Below, piece after piece: positions 10,666 to 21,519 of a stretch of DNA of 64,000 nucleotides (the stretch's first letter is position 1; the number at the start of each line of letters is the position of its first letter). Made by a program: the position numbers and the translations under genes. Under the pieces are notes generated by a model. It was given only the letters and a program-made list of their open reading frames with translations, ran no database searches and was not told the origin of the DNA. This DNA comes from Sipunculus nudus (taxonomy: Eukaryota; Annelida; Sipuncula; Golfingiida; Sipunculidae), in contig CM049312.1 of assembly GCA_026874595.1 (NCBI GenBank), forward strand, positions 70,404,929 through 70,468,928, given 5' to 3'.

Positions 10666-12291
10666 TTCTAACAAAGGGGGTACATCAAGAAAACAATTGG
10701 TAATTCAATGTGGAATCACAATACAGTGATCTAAAAGTTAATGAAACCTGTGTTATAATTGCCAATGTCATTTATACATCTTTTGGGTTTTCACCAGGTC
10801 AAGGACGACGTGTAAAAATAATCAACAATAGTTATACACCAGTATTTTTCAAGGTGGTACTTAAATGATAAGTGAAATCACGGAAACACTGAAATGTAAA
10901 TTTAATGATCTCTTCCTTAAAGATTTATCATACGGAGGACAGTCTCGTATGAAATGGCAAGTTTTGACACCCGAGTAGTTTCTGTGTGATACACATGGAG
11001 CATAAAAAACTTAATAAAATGTGAACTGAATGTAACATTAACAAAAAGAATACAAGTCTTGAATAAAATCAATAAATCCTCCCCCTGACAGCCGTGTAAT
11101 CCGACATGATGATAAATATCCCATGATAAAGGATGGGCTTATGGTGACATTGCCTCATTGTTTCTTATGCCAGACGTCCAATGTTTAATACATGCATTAT
11201 TTTATCTACCAGAATTCAAAGCTGAAACATCACATCTCAAAAGCTTTGGGAGTTAACAGTTACGTTTTACGTTTTCATATGATCACTAAATGCAACATTT
11301 TCAACAATCGAAGAATAAAATATAATTAGTATTGTGTCAACACTATTAAACTTGGTTAACTTCCACCAGATGATAAAGACTCGTTCGAGCTGATTGCAGC
11401 AATATGTCATTCCAAGGTCATTTATTGTGAGGGGCCCTTGCTAATGGAACTTCTCTGCAACCTCAACCACTTTTCAATAGGTAGTTGGTATATCTTTTCA
11501 TAAAGTCGAAAACGCTTCAGTTTTGCTGCATTTAGCAATATACATTATGATGTCTTCACCAGTTTATAAGTTCCACAACCCCTTTTTTGAGTGTCTCACC
11601 ATAATTACTTATACACCCCCAGCAAAAAATGAATCCTCAGAATATCAAAACAATTACTGGTATGTTGTCCCCTCTAAAATATCACTGAAGACATTTCAAC
11701 AGCCGGGGCTGAGGGAGGGGGATAAGTGCTGATGTTAAGAGTATCAGGGCATGAACGGTTCTCATAAACACGGAGCGCTTTTCCCGATAAAATATGATAA
11801 ATCCTAATTTGCCTCTCTTATAGAACAAAGAGATCTCTGGGATCCTCAATGACAAACACTGAAATTTATAAATAATGCTCTGAAATAGTTTTCCTTTCCT
11901 CTGGGTTATTGCAAACAAAATTAAATCTATGATAAGTGCATGCTCCGCTCACAAGTATTTTAGGATATGCGTTCTTCAGTTATTGGAATTATTATTAGCA
12001 AGAGTAATAAATGCTTTAACAACATATTTTAGAACAATACTTAATATCCTATTCCAGTACTATCTGGAGGTTAAATGCTAGGCATAGCATAGCATAAAGT
12101 AGAAAAAAAATATGGATCCGAAATCCATTACAAATCTGACAATTAATATTGTGGTTTACATGACCAATTCTCTGCATTTAAGCTATATTGTAACTTACAC
12201 ATTAAATTACACCATATTAAACATTAACAATATATCACCTGGCGTGATAAGTACACAGAGCTAACCGCAACACTCCTCAATATGAACAGAT

Positions 12292-12297
12292 TTTATT
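12292..12297 (-). terminator. Candidate polyadenylation signal of the KAP gene
   Basis: AATAAA on the minus strand, about 360 bases after the stop codon of the KAP reading frame. It is the first canonical hexamer I noticed downstream; AATAAA is frequent by chance in AT-rich DNA. Confidence 0.3.
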
Positions 12298-12656
12298 GTT
12301 ATAAATTTATAAAATGTTAATATGGGACGAATTGGAAAACAAGTTTCATAGGCTACAAAATAATTTCAACAAGTCCTTAATTTGAAAATATATTAAAAAG
12401 AATTCCAAAGATGAATAATCCATAGGGCGATGAAATTGTGCTTATTAGAAAAATGTAAAATACCTTATATAATGAGGTGTTTTTACAAATGCAGGTTTAC
12501 AATCAAACCCATGGTGTCTACATATTTATATGACCAGTGCAATATTTTCATAAATCACATTTCCATACCAATCATTGCAACTCCTAAAGGAAGCGGGGGG
12601 AAATGTTTTGTAAGGCAATCAGTGTGACTGAACCACTTTTAATAAATCAGTTATCA

Positions 12657-15616
12657 CTATGTTGATATTTCCTCTTCCTCTCTCTTTTTGACATCTGCCT
12701 CCTCTATTACCTTCCGCATATAACTCGTAAGGTTTATCATATAATTCTTGCATTTCTGGAACTCTTCAACAGTCAGCATATGTCTCTTAAGAAAGGGGTA
12801 AAAGGCGCCTGGATTTTCATCAACGTTTTGAAGAAGAGTATTTAACTCGGGCAGTGTGATAAGTCTAGACACCTCATTTTTCAGAATGTAGAGTTTAACG
12901 TAAGGCTTTATCTCGCTCTTTGAAATAAGGTACAGGAGCGCACTTGTTCTAAAAGGCCACTGTTCAGCCATGACTAAAAACCATACCAATTTCGCGTATA
13001 GGTGACTACCACTTGCTTTAGTTTGATTGAATAAAAGCCTGAACGCCACTGAACATATGTTTAGAATCCTTGTGATATGTCTCGGGTTAGCAAATATGAA
13101 ATCTGAATGTTTAAATAACTCCTTGTATACTGCTTCCTGAAACAGATCAAACTCCTGAGAGTTATCTTCATACTCATGTTGTTCGTCTTCTTTACCTCCT
13201 TGTCGTTGGTTCTCTCTATCTCCTTGTCGTTGGTTCTCTCTGTCTCCTTGTCGTTGGTTCTCTCCATCTCTTTTTTGTCGGTTCTCTCCTCCTTGTCGTT
13301 GGTTCTCTCCACCTCCATCTTTTAGGTCTTTTCCATCACCAAGCAGTTCGCCTACTTCACTGTCCTGTTGTACGTCAACTCCTCCTCCTTGTCGTTGGTT
13401 CTCTCCACCAGCATCATTTTGGTCTTCTCCATCGCCAAGCAGTTCGTCTACTTCACTGTCCTGCTGTACGTCAACTCCTCCTCCTTGTCGTTGGTTCTCT
13501 CTACCTCCTTGTTGTTGGTTCTCTCCTCCAGCATCTATTTTGTCTTTTTCATCCCCAAGCAGTTCGTCTACTTCACTGTCTTGCTGGTCATCAATTCCAC
13601 CTCCTTTTCGTTGGTTCTCTGAACCTCCTTGTCGTTGGTTCTCTCCACCTCCTTGTCGTTGGTTCTCTCCTCCAGCATCTATTTTGTCTTTTTCATCGCC
13701 AAGAAGTTCGTCTACTTCAAAGTCCTGCTGTGCGTCATTTCCACCTCCTTGTCGCTGGTTCTCTCCACTTCCTTGTCGTTGATTTTCTCCTCCAGTACCT
13801 TTTTGGTCTTCTCCGTCGCCAAGCAATTCGTCTACTTCACTGTCCTGTTGTGCGAACTTTCCATCTCCCTGTCGTTGGTTCTCTCCACCTCCTTGTCCTT
13901 GGTCCTCTTCAACTCCTTGTCGCTGGTTCTCTACACCACCATCTACATGATCTTCCCCATCGCCAAGCAGTTGGTCTTCTTCACCGTACTTTAATTGGTC
14001 TTCTATATCTGGCTCGTTCTGGTCTTCTGCATGGGTAAGCTGTTGGTCTTCTCTACCGCCATGTCGCTGGTCTTCTCCACTGCTCTCTCGTTGGTGACCA
14101 TAGTCTCGATGCTGAGGGTCTTGTCCATGGACCAGCCGTGGGTCTTCTCCGCCCTCTTGCTTTTGGGCTTCTTCATCAGTCTGCTGTGCTTCTCCAAAGG
14201 GACATTTTAATTTTATAAGCCTTTTAACCATCCCAGTTTTCATAACTGGTAAGGAGATTGGTAAATGAATAATTTTCTTAATATACCTTAACGATGATAC
14301 GCCAGGTGCCACAATTTTAGGTATATTACTACACGATGATACGCCAGGTGCCACACTTTTCGGTTTATAACAGCATGCTGGAATCCAGTGTTGGCTATCG
14401 CCAAATTCCTCACTAAATGCAGAAATTAGGATTCGCTGGTCCACTGCCACAATGGAGAAAAAACGAAGACCTTGATCATTAAACATTATATGAAGGGCCT
14501 CTAACATCGTCTTTACCTTGGACTTGTCACATCTGTCTAGATCATCTATCAAAAGGACTGGGTAGTAATCTTTTTGATGGAGAAACGACATATATTTGAA
14601 CAATCTGTTAATAAGTAAAACCTCCTTCTTAACCATATTCATGAAACCTAGTTCCTCTTCAAACTTTGGTTTGGCCATTTTTCGATACAGGTTCTTTATA
14701 TGCATATAATAGGGAAAACCGAGCTGGTGAATATAATATAACAATCTGATTAAACCAACCAGAGTAACAATGGAAAGACCAAGCGATATCCAGACAGAAG
14801 AAAGAGAACATTTGAAAAGATGATAAACAACGAGGGAAATTAAACCAATGGGAAATATAATCAAACCTGTAAGACCTAAAGCAATAGGTATACACCTGCA
14901 TACAGAGAAACCCCCCATTAAACTCCCTTGGCATATATCCTTAACAACAGGATCGATTATTCTGTAAAGTAGAACCGTCCATTTCCCAAAGTATATCTCT
15001 AAAACCTGACAAATGTGTTCTACAACGCCTGCCCATAACTCTGAACAACCCGCATACTCCCAGCTGTTAAAGGGGACCGCAATGAAACATCGTTCTCGAG
15101 CTCTGTTGACATTCTCGTCAACTTCAATATCATGTTTCTTTGGGAGTAAGCACAACATTTTCAACATGTCACGTAACACTTGGTGCGAGCACGAGCAAGG
15201 CAACATTGAAGGGTTACCATTTCTCTTGCATATTCTACAATAGCCACATTGTATCTGAAAGCATTCTGTCACAAGAAACCGAAACAATATCCAAGTTAAC
15301 AAGAGTATTGACACAACCGAGAATGAAATTGCGACTATGTTCAACAAAAAGCACGCATGTTCACCCTTACTGAAAATTTCATTATTGAGGGTTCCATTCC
15401 CATTTATGGTGCCGTATCTGAACATGTGGTAATTGGACCCATTATGATTGTGTGTTTCATTTCTGTAGCGGGTCGCTTTGTGATTAATTGGAGCCCCGCA
15501 GTGACAGAGTGCTATAAACACCGGCCAAATGACCAGTGTGAAAATGAGGCTTAATAAAGCAATAAGCCTGTAAAAGAAGCCACTACCTTCTGTTTTGTAA
15601 TTCACAGACACTTTTC
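12657..15616 (-). CDS. KAP NTPase long exon
   Basis: The acceptor is TTTGTTACAG at 15617 and the exon stays open for 985 codons to a TAG at 12657-12659. It encodes four hydrophobic segments, a luminal-type loop between the first two with three N-x-S/T sequons (NET, NGS, NGT), and a Cys cluster (C-x2-C-x2-C then C-x-C, near residues 208-227). Walker B, the repeat tract and a highly charged C-terminus (KKREEEE) follow. Several antisense and shifted frames of 60-120 codons over the repeat are open only because the 24-bp unit has no stop in those frames. Confidence 0.88.
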
Positions 15617-16472
15617 CTGTAACAAAGAAAACCAATATTCAGAATATGTTCTGGAAGCAGAAGAGCCAATATAAAATTAATATTACAAATGGACACCTTA
15701 TATATAACATTTCCCTGCCCAAGTGCTATTGACCGTAATATGAGATTTATTCATTTACATTATTTATATTAAAGAACAATAAACCACCAAGCCCAAGCTT
15801 TATTTTCTCACACTGAATAACCTGAAAATTTAAACAAGAAGATTCACCTTCTTAATAAGTTTATAATCACGCTGGGAGATGCTTAAAGCTCCATAGTTGT
15901 GCAATTGACGCATTACCTAAATCCACAACACGCATAGTAAACAGAGACCTTATGTGGGGATTACAAAGAGATTTTACAACCTTTTGCCTGGTAGAAACGG
16001 TTGTCAGTTCTGGCAAAAAGCAGCTTGTCACATTGAATGACTAGTCACTTACGTCTAGCACAGGAATGAGTTTATCTGATATGAAACTGACATAGACTGA
16101 GAAAAGTAATTTCCTAGATCCTTTAAACATGATAAATGCATCATCAGTAATTTACGTTTGTTTTAATGAGTGCATAACATGCAATTATTTATGGTAATTC
16201 ATATTAAAACTGAACTCACCTGTGAACCTCTCTTGAAGAACCTTTAAGATCCACGACTTTCCAGAGCCCCATTCCCCAAAGAGACCTATGCACATCGGTG
16301 CTTTAGTGTTTCTATCTTCCAGCATCTCACCAATCGCCTTACAGAAGATGTGGGAGTCAAGAGCATCATTCTCTGTCTTTGGAGTTTCAGATTCACATAT
16401 GATGTGCCGCTTTGGTTCACAGACCTTCCTGTTTATCCTAGCTGGAAGAAAGTATACAAGTCCGTTTTTCAT
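12657..16472 (-). CDS. KAP-family P-loop NTPase with membrane segments and an 8-residue repeat tract
   Basis: Two exons (16472-16220 and 15616-12657) join in phase 1 through CACAG/GTGAGT and TTACAG/GAAAAG to give about 1070 residues. Residues 62-74 carry Walker A, GEWGSGKS. Predicted membrane segments lie near 102-122, 174-198, 327-349 and 358-380. The FNSWEYAG...LWAG motif is near 267-281, Walker B VLLIDDLDR near 438-446, and the GVSSLRYIKKIIHLP motif precedes a repeat tract at about 556-893. The C-terminal NPRHITRILN motif is near 926. Walker A, membrane segments between the Walker motifs, FNAW-type motif and NPR motif are known KAP features (Kidins220, NKPD1; PifA in bacteria). It is probably a membrane-anchored ATPase of unknown substrate. 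The first ATG follows TTTTCAG, so a further 5' exon is possible. It most resembles NKPD1-like proteins; the long repeat is unusual. Confidence 0.85.
13190..14200 (-). repeat. In-frame array of 24-bp (8-residue) units in the KAP gene
   Basis: The basic unit is ENQRQGGG-like. Higher-order blocks are marked by QQDSEVDE followed by LLGDGEDQ. The genomic marker AAGCAGTTCG or a variant starts at 13341, 13437, 13557, 13701, 13821 and 13965, giving spacings of 96, 120, 144, 120 and 144, all exact multiples of 24. The 3' part of the array (higher coordinates) is more diverged, with EDQ-type units. The tract is Gln, Glu, Gly and Asn rich, probably disordered, and never breaks frame. Confidence 0.9.
14292..14375 (-). 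repeat. 42-bp in-frame duplication in the KAP gene
   Basis: CGATGATACGCCAGGTGCCA occurs at 14292 and at 14334. The encoded peptide repeats a 14-residue unit, PKSVAPGVSSCSNI and PKIVAPGVSS, just before the conserved YIKKIIHLP stretch. This doubles the region between sensor-like VAVDQR and the GxxYL motif. Confidence 0.85.
16220..16472 (-). CDS. KAP NTPase exon with Walker A
   Basis: This exon gives 84 whole codons plus one base. CIGLFGEWGSGKSWILKVL holds the P-loop near its end, and the donor CACAG/GTGAGT follows shortly after, so the intron (15617-16219) sits between the P-loop and the first membrane segment. The ATG at 16472 lies directly after TTTTCAG, an acceptor-like sequence. Either translation starts here or an upstream exon joins at this point. 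Nothing but AT-rich sequence is seen in the 603-bp intron. Confidence 0.85.
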
Positions 16473-19400
16473 CTGAAAATTTCTGCTTTTAAATTTTATT
16501 CTTTATTACTCCTACATACGAGTTGATTGCAGATATTCTTAACAGCAAATATTTAACCGCAGTATGTTAATCATAAATAAACCTTTTCAGGTTGGTAATA
16601 ATTACATTGCAGTTGATTATTATAAAATTTGCTTGTTCTCCTTATTCCTTGTTTTAAAATCCGCGTCTTTGAATGACCCGGATTCTGAAAAAATTTGACA
16701 GGGACTAGGGACTTATTCACCGGAATTATCCAGGCGTGCTCGGAGCTTGCAGTAGGCTCAGTCAAAGAGAAAAAAAAAACCAGCAAAAGTCAATTTGAAA
16801 AAAAAAATTACTACAATAATATAAAATATACATTTGCAAAAAAAAATAAATAAATAAACAAAGATAAAAATGTAACTTTACTAGTTATTATTTACCTAAG
16901 TTCCTATCTAAACTTAAATGATACTATATAATCAAGCTGAATTAAAATATCTGTCACCTCTTAACGAGGTAAACCTAAATCCGAGAAATAAATCGGTACT
17001 CAAAGATTAGTGGTTGTATGATCCCAGTACTAAAGGTCCAATATGGCGATGATACAGGTTGAACACGAATATTCGATCAACTGGTACTAACAACAGGAAA
17101 CGAAAGTCTCATCGTTTTATCTATAATGAAAGGAGGTAGAAAAGGCGGGTTCAAAAGTACTTCCGGAGGCACCCTTATGACAACATATGTAATGCGGACC
17201 TCGCATCATGTATTGTGGGTCAGCTTTTCACATAAAACACAGCGATTCCACACGTGTGAGCTTGCTGCCGCATAAATATAACAGTTATTCTAAGTTTTAG
17301 ATATAAATTATTATTAATACGTTTTCTAGTTTAAGCTTCGTTTGGTTTGATCCCGGTTTCACTGAGGCTACGCCCACATTTATTTGAGGTGAAAATGCCT
17401 TGTAAACAAACCATGGGTTAAGTATGTAGGCCTGAACATATGTTTAATCAACCCTTTTTTATGAAATATTATATATATTTTTTTATTATACAAATAAACA
17501 TGTAGAAAACAATGACAAAATACATATACACAGAACAAAAAAGCGAACATAACACAATGTTACACATACACAAGTTCATGTTGATGTTCATATGTATGAA
17601 CTTATGATAGGCATGTAAATATAATTCATTAAAGTTGATCAGTTTTAAATCAAATCAAAGTTACAATATTTCCAGGTTTCTTGAAATTCTGTCAAACGTC
17701 CATTTTTTTCTGCAATTTTTCTCTCAATATCATAGTACTTTTTCAATCTGTGAATAAAGCTGTGAACAGTTGGATTAACATTACTAAATCTACAACCATA
17801 CAGGTATTTTCCCTATTAATAAACCGTTTTCCAGTTTTCTTAAATTATTATCTTCTGTTATTCTCAATATAACATTGTTAATACATTCCGCCCATCTTAT
17901 ATTAAAAGAAAATATTTAACATATTTCAACTTCATGCCAAATGTTTTGCTAATTCCGCACTTGAGTAAGAAATGTTTTAAATTTTCCTCTCCCCCTTCAT
18001 ATACTTATACAACCTCTTTTTATCCACTCAGAAAAAGGAATGATATTCTTATCTTGATCCACCAAATCTGTAATATACCTCAAACCTGCTTTCAAAAAAT
18101 TTTTATTATACATGTATATTTCTATTATTCCACACTATGTCACTACCTGTTCTAAGACGTATAACCTCCCATATTCTCAGTAAATCCAAATAAAAGGTTT
18201 GCAAATTTTGTAATCAGGTTACTGAATAAATACAATGGAGGAGAAATGACAGTCCACCATACCTTTTAAAAATCAAATCTACCACTTCTTTCTATTGTTT
18301 ACACCCACCGTACACATTCCGATTTATCCACAACTTTCTATGCATCTATCATACATTGTACATTTATCATCTTCTGACCTCCATTGTCATAACGTTCCAT
18401 TAAAGTTCATCTTTTTATCCGTCCCATTCTTTTACCTTTCCTTATAAATTTAAATAACTCTCTTTCTATTTCTCTTATGTAAATTTTTGGTATGTCGATG
18501 ACTGAAGCAATATATTGAAATTTTGAATAGCCAGTAATTATAAAAAAGTAATAATAGTACTAAAACCCCTTATCATAAATCGTTGTTAAGTCAGAATGCA
18601 AATGCTCTGTTCAAAACAATAACACCAAACACATACATATATGACAATTAATGCACAAACCTCGTGAGTGTACCTACCTACGTCTATTAAACTTGCATTC
18701 ATGACATTAGCGAGCGAAAAAAGGAACAGCGCACTCACACGAAACGGAAAAAAATATATCACCGGCTGGAATGTGTGGGGCCTCGGAAGCACATGTTTCG
18801 CTGGACCCACTATTCTTTTATATTTCAGCCAATCAGAAACGGATAACATTTAAAGTTTACGGGGTATTTGTTCGTTCATGCGTACCTGCATTAATTATAA
18901 CCAACGCATAGGTGCTTCCAAGAAAACCCCAAAGGCCCGTTTGGGGTGCGTATCAAAATAAGTTATCGGGAATAACGTGTTGTAAATAACTGTGATGTTC
19001 AATATCTATGACAATGTCACATAGCAAATAAATCAAATACATTCACACCAAGTCCCTTGTAATTGATAGTATTAACTAATTCAAAATGAATATTCGGTAC
19101 AGATTTTAAAGAGAAACCATACACAGCATGGCCAATTATTAAAATTGTTAAAGTTTATAGCCTTATAATAATTTCAACATTGTTGAATGGTTCCCGTAAT
19201 GGTGCTTTCAGTTAACTAAATGTCTTTATAGTCCTGAATGTCCACGTGTTTTCCGTCTATTATTAGTTTCCCGTGGTAGAATGTTGCTTCCAGTCCGTCA
19301 TTGTATGCTTCACAAAAACAAATACTATTGTTTTAATTTAATAAATCTTACACATTTTCAAGAACAGTAATGTCCCTAGTGCAAAGGTCTCAATGACAGG

Positions 19401-19535
19401 GGAGGGGGAATGGTAGAAATTACTACACCTCTGCATATACATACAGGACAGACAAAGCCTTATTTCCAATTCATTTTCCATGGGTGGATGTTGGTATGAG
19501 GGGTTGGTGATATGAATATAATTGTACACCTGTCA
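16473..19535. other. Upstream side of the KAP gene; no further gene recognised
   Basis: AT-rich sequence with several poly-A and poly-T runs. A somewhat GC-richer pocket at 18660-18900 includes a CCAATCAG site at about 18829, which could belong to a promoter, but no nearby exon supports it. KAP 5' exons, if any, would lie here on the minus strand; none could be defined. Confidence 0.4.
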
Positions 19536-19539
19536 CAGC

Positions 19540-20720
19540 AGGGGTCTCGCCTAGTTGCCCATTACCTTCAGTGACCTGACTGCAGCAGGATAATACAAGT
19601 GAATACAAAAGAGCCTCAAAAATAAAATTAAACTAGAATACGGGCAGTCGACCAGCGACTACGTGTATCCGCCTTAAACAGAGTGGCAAGGGGAAATAGA
19701 GTGAAGTGTTGCATATTAGCATGGATGTCTGCAGCCAAATGGTGTATGTAGGTTGCGCCACCTATCACAAAATCCAGAAAGCCGTCCAAGTTGTATACAT
19801 ATGCAAAATTTAAGGCAGATAAGTCAAACCACTACAAGTTTATGAGTGATTTTAGCCCGTGGCAGACAAACAGATGGACGCTGTGCAAAAATGGTTGAAG
19901 GTGGCGCCACCAGTTTTGCGTATGATAAAGAGCTATGTGAGAACTATACACATGCAAAACTTTGGCCCAATGGGTCAAACGGTTCCCAAGATATGAGCTT
20001 GGATGTCTGCTGCATAAACTAGAATGCAAGTGGCGCCACCTGTCATAAAATCAAGAGAGCTGTCGGGGATGTATAAACTGCAAAATTAAAAACTGTCAAA
20101 CCACTGCCGAGATATGAGTGATTTTATCCAATGGCAGACAAACAGACGGGAGCTGTGCAAAAATGCGTATGATAAAGAGCTATGTGAGATCTATACACAT
20201 GCAAAATTTTGGCCCAATCGGTCAAACGGTTCCCGAGATTTGAGCTTGGATGTCTGCAGCGTAAACGTGAATTTAGGTGGCGCCACATGTCATAAAATCA
20301 GAAAAGCTATCAAGGATGTATACGCATGCCGAATTTCAGGTGAATTAGTTAAATCACTGCAGAGATATGAGTGATTTTAACCCAAGGCAGATGAACAGAT
20401 GGACACTGTGCAAACATGGTTGTAGGCGGCGCCACCATTTTTTATGTATGTTATAAAGCTCACCAAGGGCTACATTTGTGCAAAAGAATTTTCTTGATCC
20501 GTCAAACGGTTCCCGAGATATGTGGGTTTATGTGTGGAAACAGACGCACAAACGGACGCAGAGCGCAGAGGAAAGGTCAGAGGTCAAAACAAAATTGGGG
20601 CGCAGTTGTTCACATGTGACCTGAACATAATCCCGGGTTTCGTAAAATTCCGCCCAGTGGTTACGGAGGAGTTCTCCGGACACCTGCGCGGCCGCGGCGG
20701 TGGGCTGAAAAAATAGTATC
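19540..20720 (+). repeat. Tandem array with the GGTGGCGCCACC palindrome
   Basis: Units contain TAGGTGGCGCCACC-like palindromes near 19753, 19908, 20029, 20276 and 20428. Each is followed by a shared body (TATGATAAAGAGCTATGTGAGA, TGCAAAATTT, CAAACGGTTCCCGAGATATGAG, GGCAGACAAACAGATGGAC). Units alternate in length, about 120-250 bp. The array ends near a GC-rich stretch (GCGCGGCCGCGGCGG at 20687-20701). Scattered ORFs here have no gene-like content. Confidence 0.7.
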
Positions 20721-21444
20721 CGCAAAACTCTGTTTTGGCGGATACAATAACTAGACTACTTATTTTAACTTTTATTTTCAAATATCAGAATTACACAGGT
20801 AAAATACTTACATTTACATGCCGTGAAAGTTGTCAAGGCTATCAAGGCTTGTTGGTGAAATAATACTATTTTTATCTGTTTATCCATATAATTTATGTTA
20901 TTTTTTGTATGAGATTAATATTTCCATTTTGTATGTCTGTCCCCGATAATTGGCTTGTGTACAGCTGTTCAGTGTATTCTAGCTAATAACAGGCGCCATA
21001 TGGTCAAGTACCAGGCCATTAGGCCAGTGGACAGTACTGTCCCAGTGACAGAACATATTAACCTATTTTTGTTGCTACTCTTATATGAAAGGGATTTTGG
21101 GCTTGGTGACATCTCCTTAGGATGGTGTTTCCTTTGAAATTAGTTAATGTTTCTATAGATAAATGGTTGGAATAATGCCTGGGAACCAGTGGGTTCCTTA
21201 TTTCTTATTGGTTAGTCTTTAGTGATTCAAGGCGGGGCATGAACTTGTCAATCAAAAAGTAAATAATCTATAAAAGACCACAGTCATCCAGAGGTGGGGC
21301 GCTAACATTTAGACCACGAACAGCAAAAATTAAACAGTGATATGAGTGACCACAGGAAGGAAAAATGGACCTAAGTAATAATAACGTGAAACCAAGTTAA
21401 AAGGATTAAAATACATTAGAAGTGATACACTGCCACCAAAAGGA

Positions 21445-21447
<3 letters not shown>
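20721..21447. other. No recognisable feature
   Basis: Unremarkable AT-rich sequence between two repeat elements. Confidence 0.4.
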
Positions 21448-21504
<57 letters not shown>

Positions 21505-21509
21505 ATAAA
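21448..21509. repeat. (AT)n(GT)n microsatellite
   Basis: A run of AT units passes into GTGTGTGT just before the element at 21520. Confidence 0.9.
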
Positions 21510-21519
21510 TACATATATA

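Larger units (their letters stand above)
9001..12291. other. No gene recognised; two AT microsatellites
   Basis: A long stretch with no coding frame that I trust. The 9050-9900 part has more even base composition and could be an old element, but I found no ends. The only clear structure is the pair of (AT)n tracts listed separately. The part near 12000-12650 is probably the 3' side of the KAP gene. Confidence 0.45.

Noticed and set aside
13368-14210. Plus-strand reading frames of 70-121 codons rich in Ser, Leu and Val
   Set aside because: They are antisense shadows of the 24-bp repeat in the KAP gene; the unit lacks stops in those frames, so any frame stays open.
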